42,334 nt of DNA from an uncultured Verrucomicrobiales bacterium (GTDB taxonomy: Bacteria > Verrucomicrobiota > Verrucomicrobiia > Verrucomicrobiales > Akkermansiaceae), in contig CALBJX010000005.1 in NCBI GenBank assembly GCA_937893015.1, positions 1 to 42,334 of the forward strand, read 5' to 3'. This document shows positions 42,284-42,334 of this stretch, piece after piece; within the stretch, counting starts at the first letter, position 1; each line of letters begins with the position of its first letter. The notes beneath the pieces were generated by a model. It was not told the origin of the DNA. It saw nothing but the letters and a program-made list of their open reading frames with translations, and did not search any database. A program made the position numbers and the translations under genes.

Positions 42284-42334
42284 GAGGATTTGTAGGGATG
42301 TACGATTTACGATGTACGATGTACGAAGTCAAAT
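42284..42334. repeat. Family-A repeat copy 3, cut by the window edge
   Basis: It reads gaggatttgtagggatg then tacgatttacgatg units. It is almost exactly the inverted form of the right end of family-A copy 2 (28450-28500). The element continues beyond the window. Confidence 0.8.

Overview
The window is a bacterial chromosome segment. It has a GC-rich housekeeping backbone interrupted by visibly AT-richer accessory DNA. The backbone (clpP-clpX-tsaD, a long-form uS14, bS21, a 58-residue Arg/Lys-rich protein, an NADP-type glutamate dehydrogenase, AguB, HrpA), the scarcity of Shine-Dalgarno sequences and the many intergenic palindromic repeats suggest a member of the Verrucomicrobiota/PVC group. 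That assignment is an inference from gene style, not a phylogenetic result. I see no rRNA, tRNA, CRISPR array, transposase or integrase.

Left backbone (1-4.6 kb): the end of an N-carbamoylputrescine amidase gene, a ~200-bp palindromic repeat, and hrpA. A diverged second copy of the last ~37 hrpA codons lies 130 bp after the hrpA stop, so foreign DNA probably entered at the 3' end of hrpA.

Accessory island (4.6-18.2 kb): a four-gene minus-strand operon reads from 14.5 kb down to 4.6 kb. In transcription order it holds a methyltransferase-like small subunit, a 1320-residue GIY-YIG-like/SF2 helicase/N6-adenine methyltransferase fusion, a DUF2971 protein, and a 1229-residue protein with a possible nuclease-like N-terminus. 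A divergent plus-strand set carries a second DUF2971 protein, a membrane protein, and two paralogous ~106-residue proteins that bracket an unknown 163-residue gene. Imperfect ~34-bp direct repeats (4367-4402 and 18168-18204) lie near both ends. This island is the best candidate for an undescribed defence arrangement.

18.3-24.8 kb: a lipoprotein gene, a 600-bp non-coding region with two TATATA-centred palindromes exactly 80 bp apart, then a two-gene operon that I identify as RADAR. It consists of RdrA (P-loop ATPase) and RdrB (an adenosine-deaminase-fold protein with all its catalytic motifs), a known anti-phage system.

Right backbone (25-42.3 kb): a membrane protein with a Pro/Ala/Lys tail; an ion transporter and a MntP-like exporter; a plus-strand run clpP-clpX-tsaD-unknown-DUF3592-like-NERD/helicase-ankyrin protein; convergent small genes (basic 58-residue protein, rpsU, a small membrane protein); rpsN, an FmdB-type zinc ribbon and a CNNM/CBS protein; a triplicated exported protein bracketed by 31-bp perfect inverted repeats; and gdhA. 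Stereotyped terminators containing GGTCTGAC/GTCAGACC and two related palindromic repeat families punctuate the backbone.
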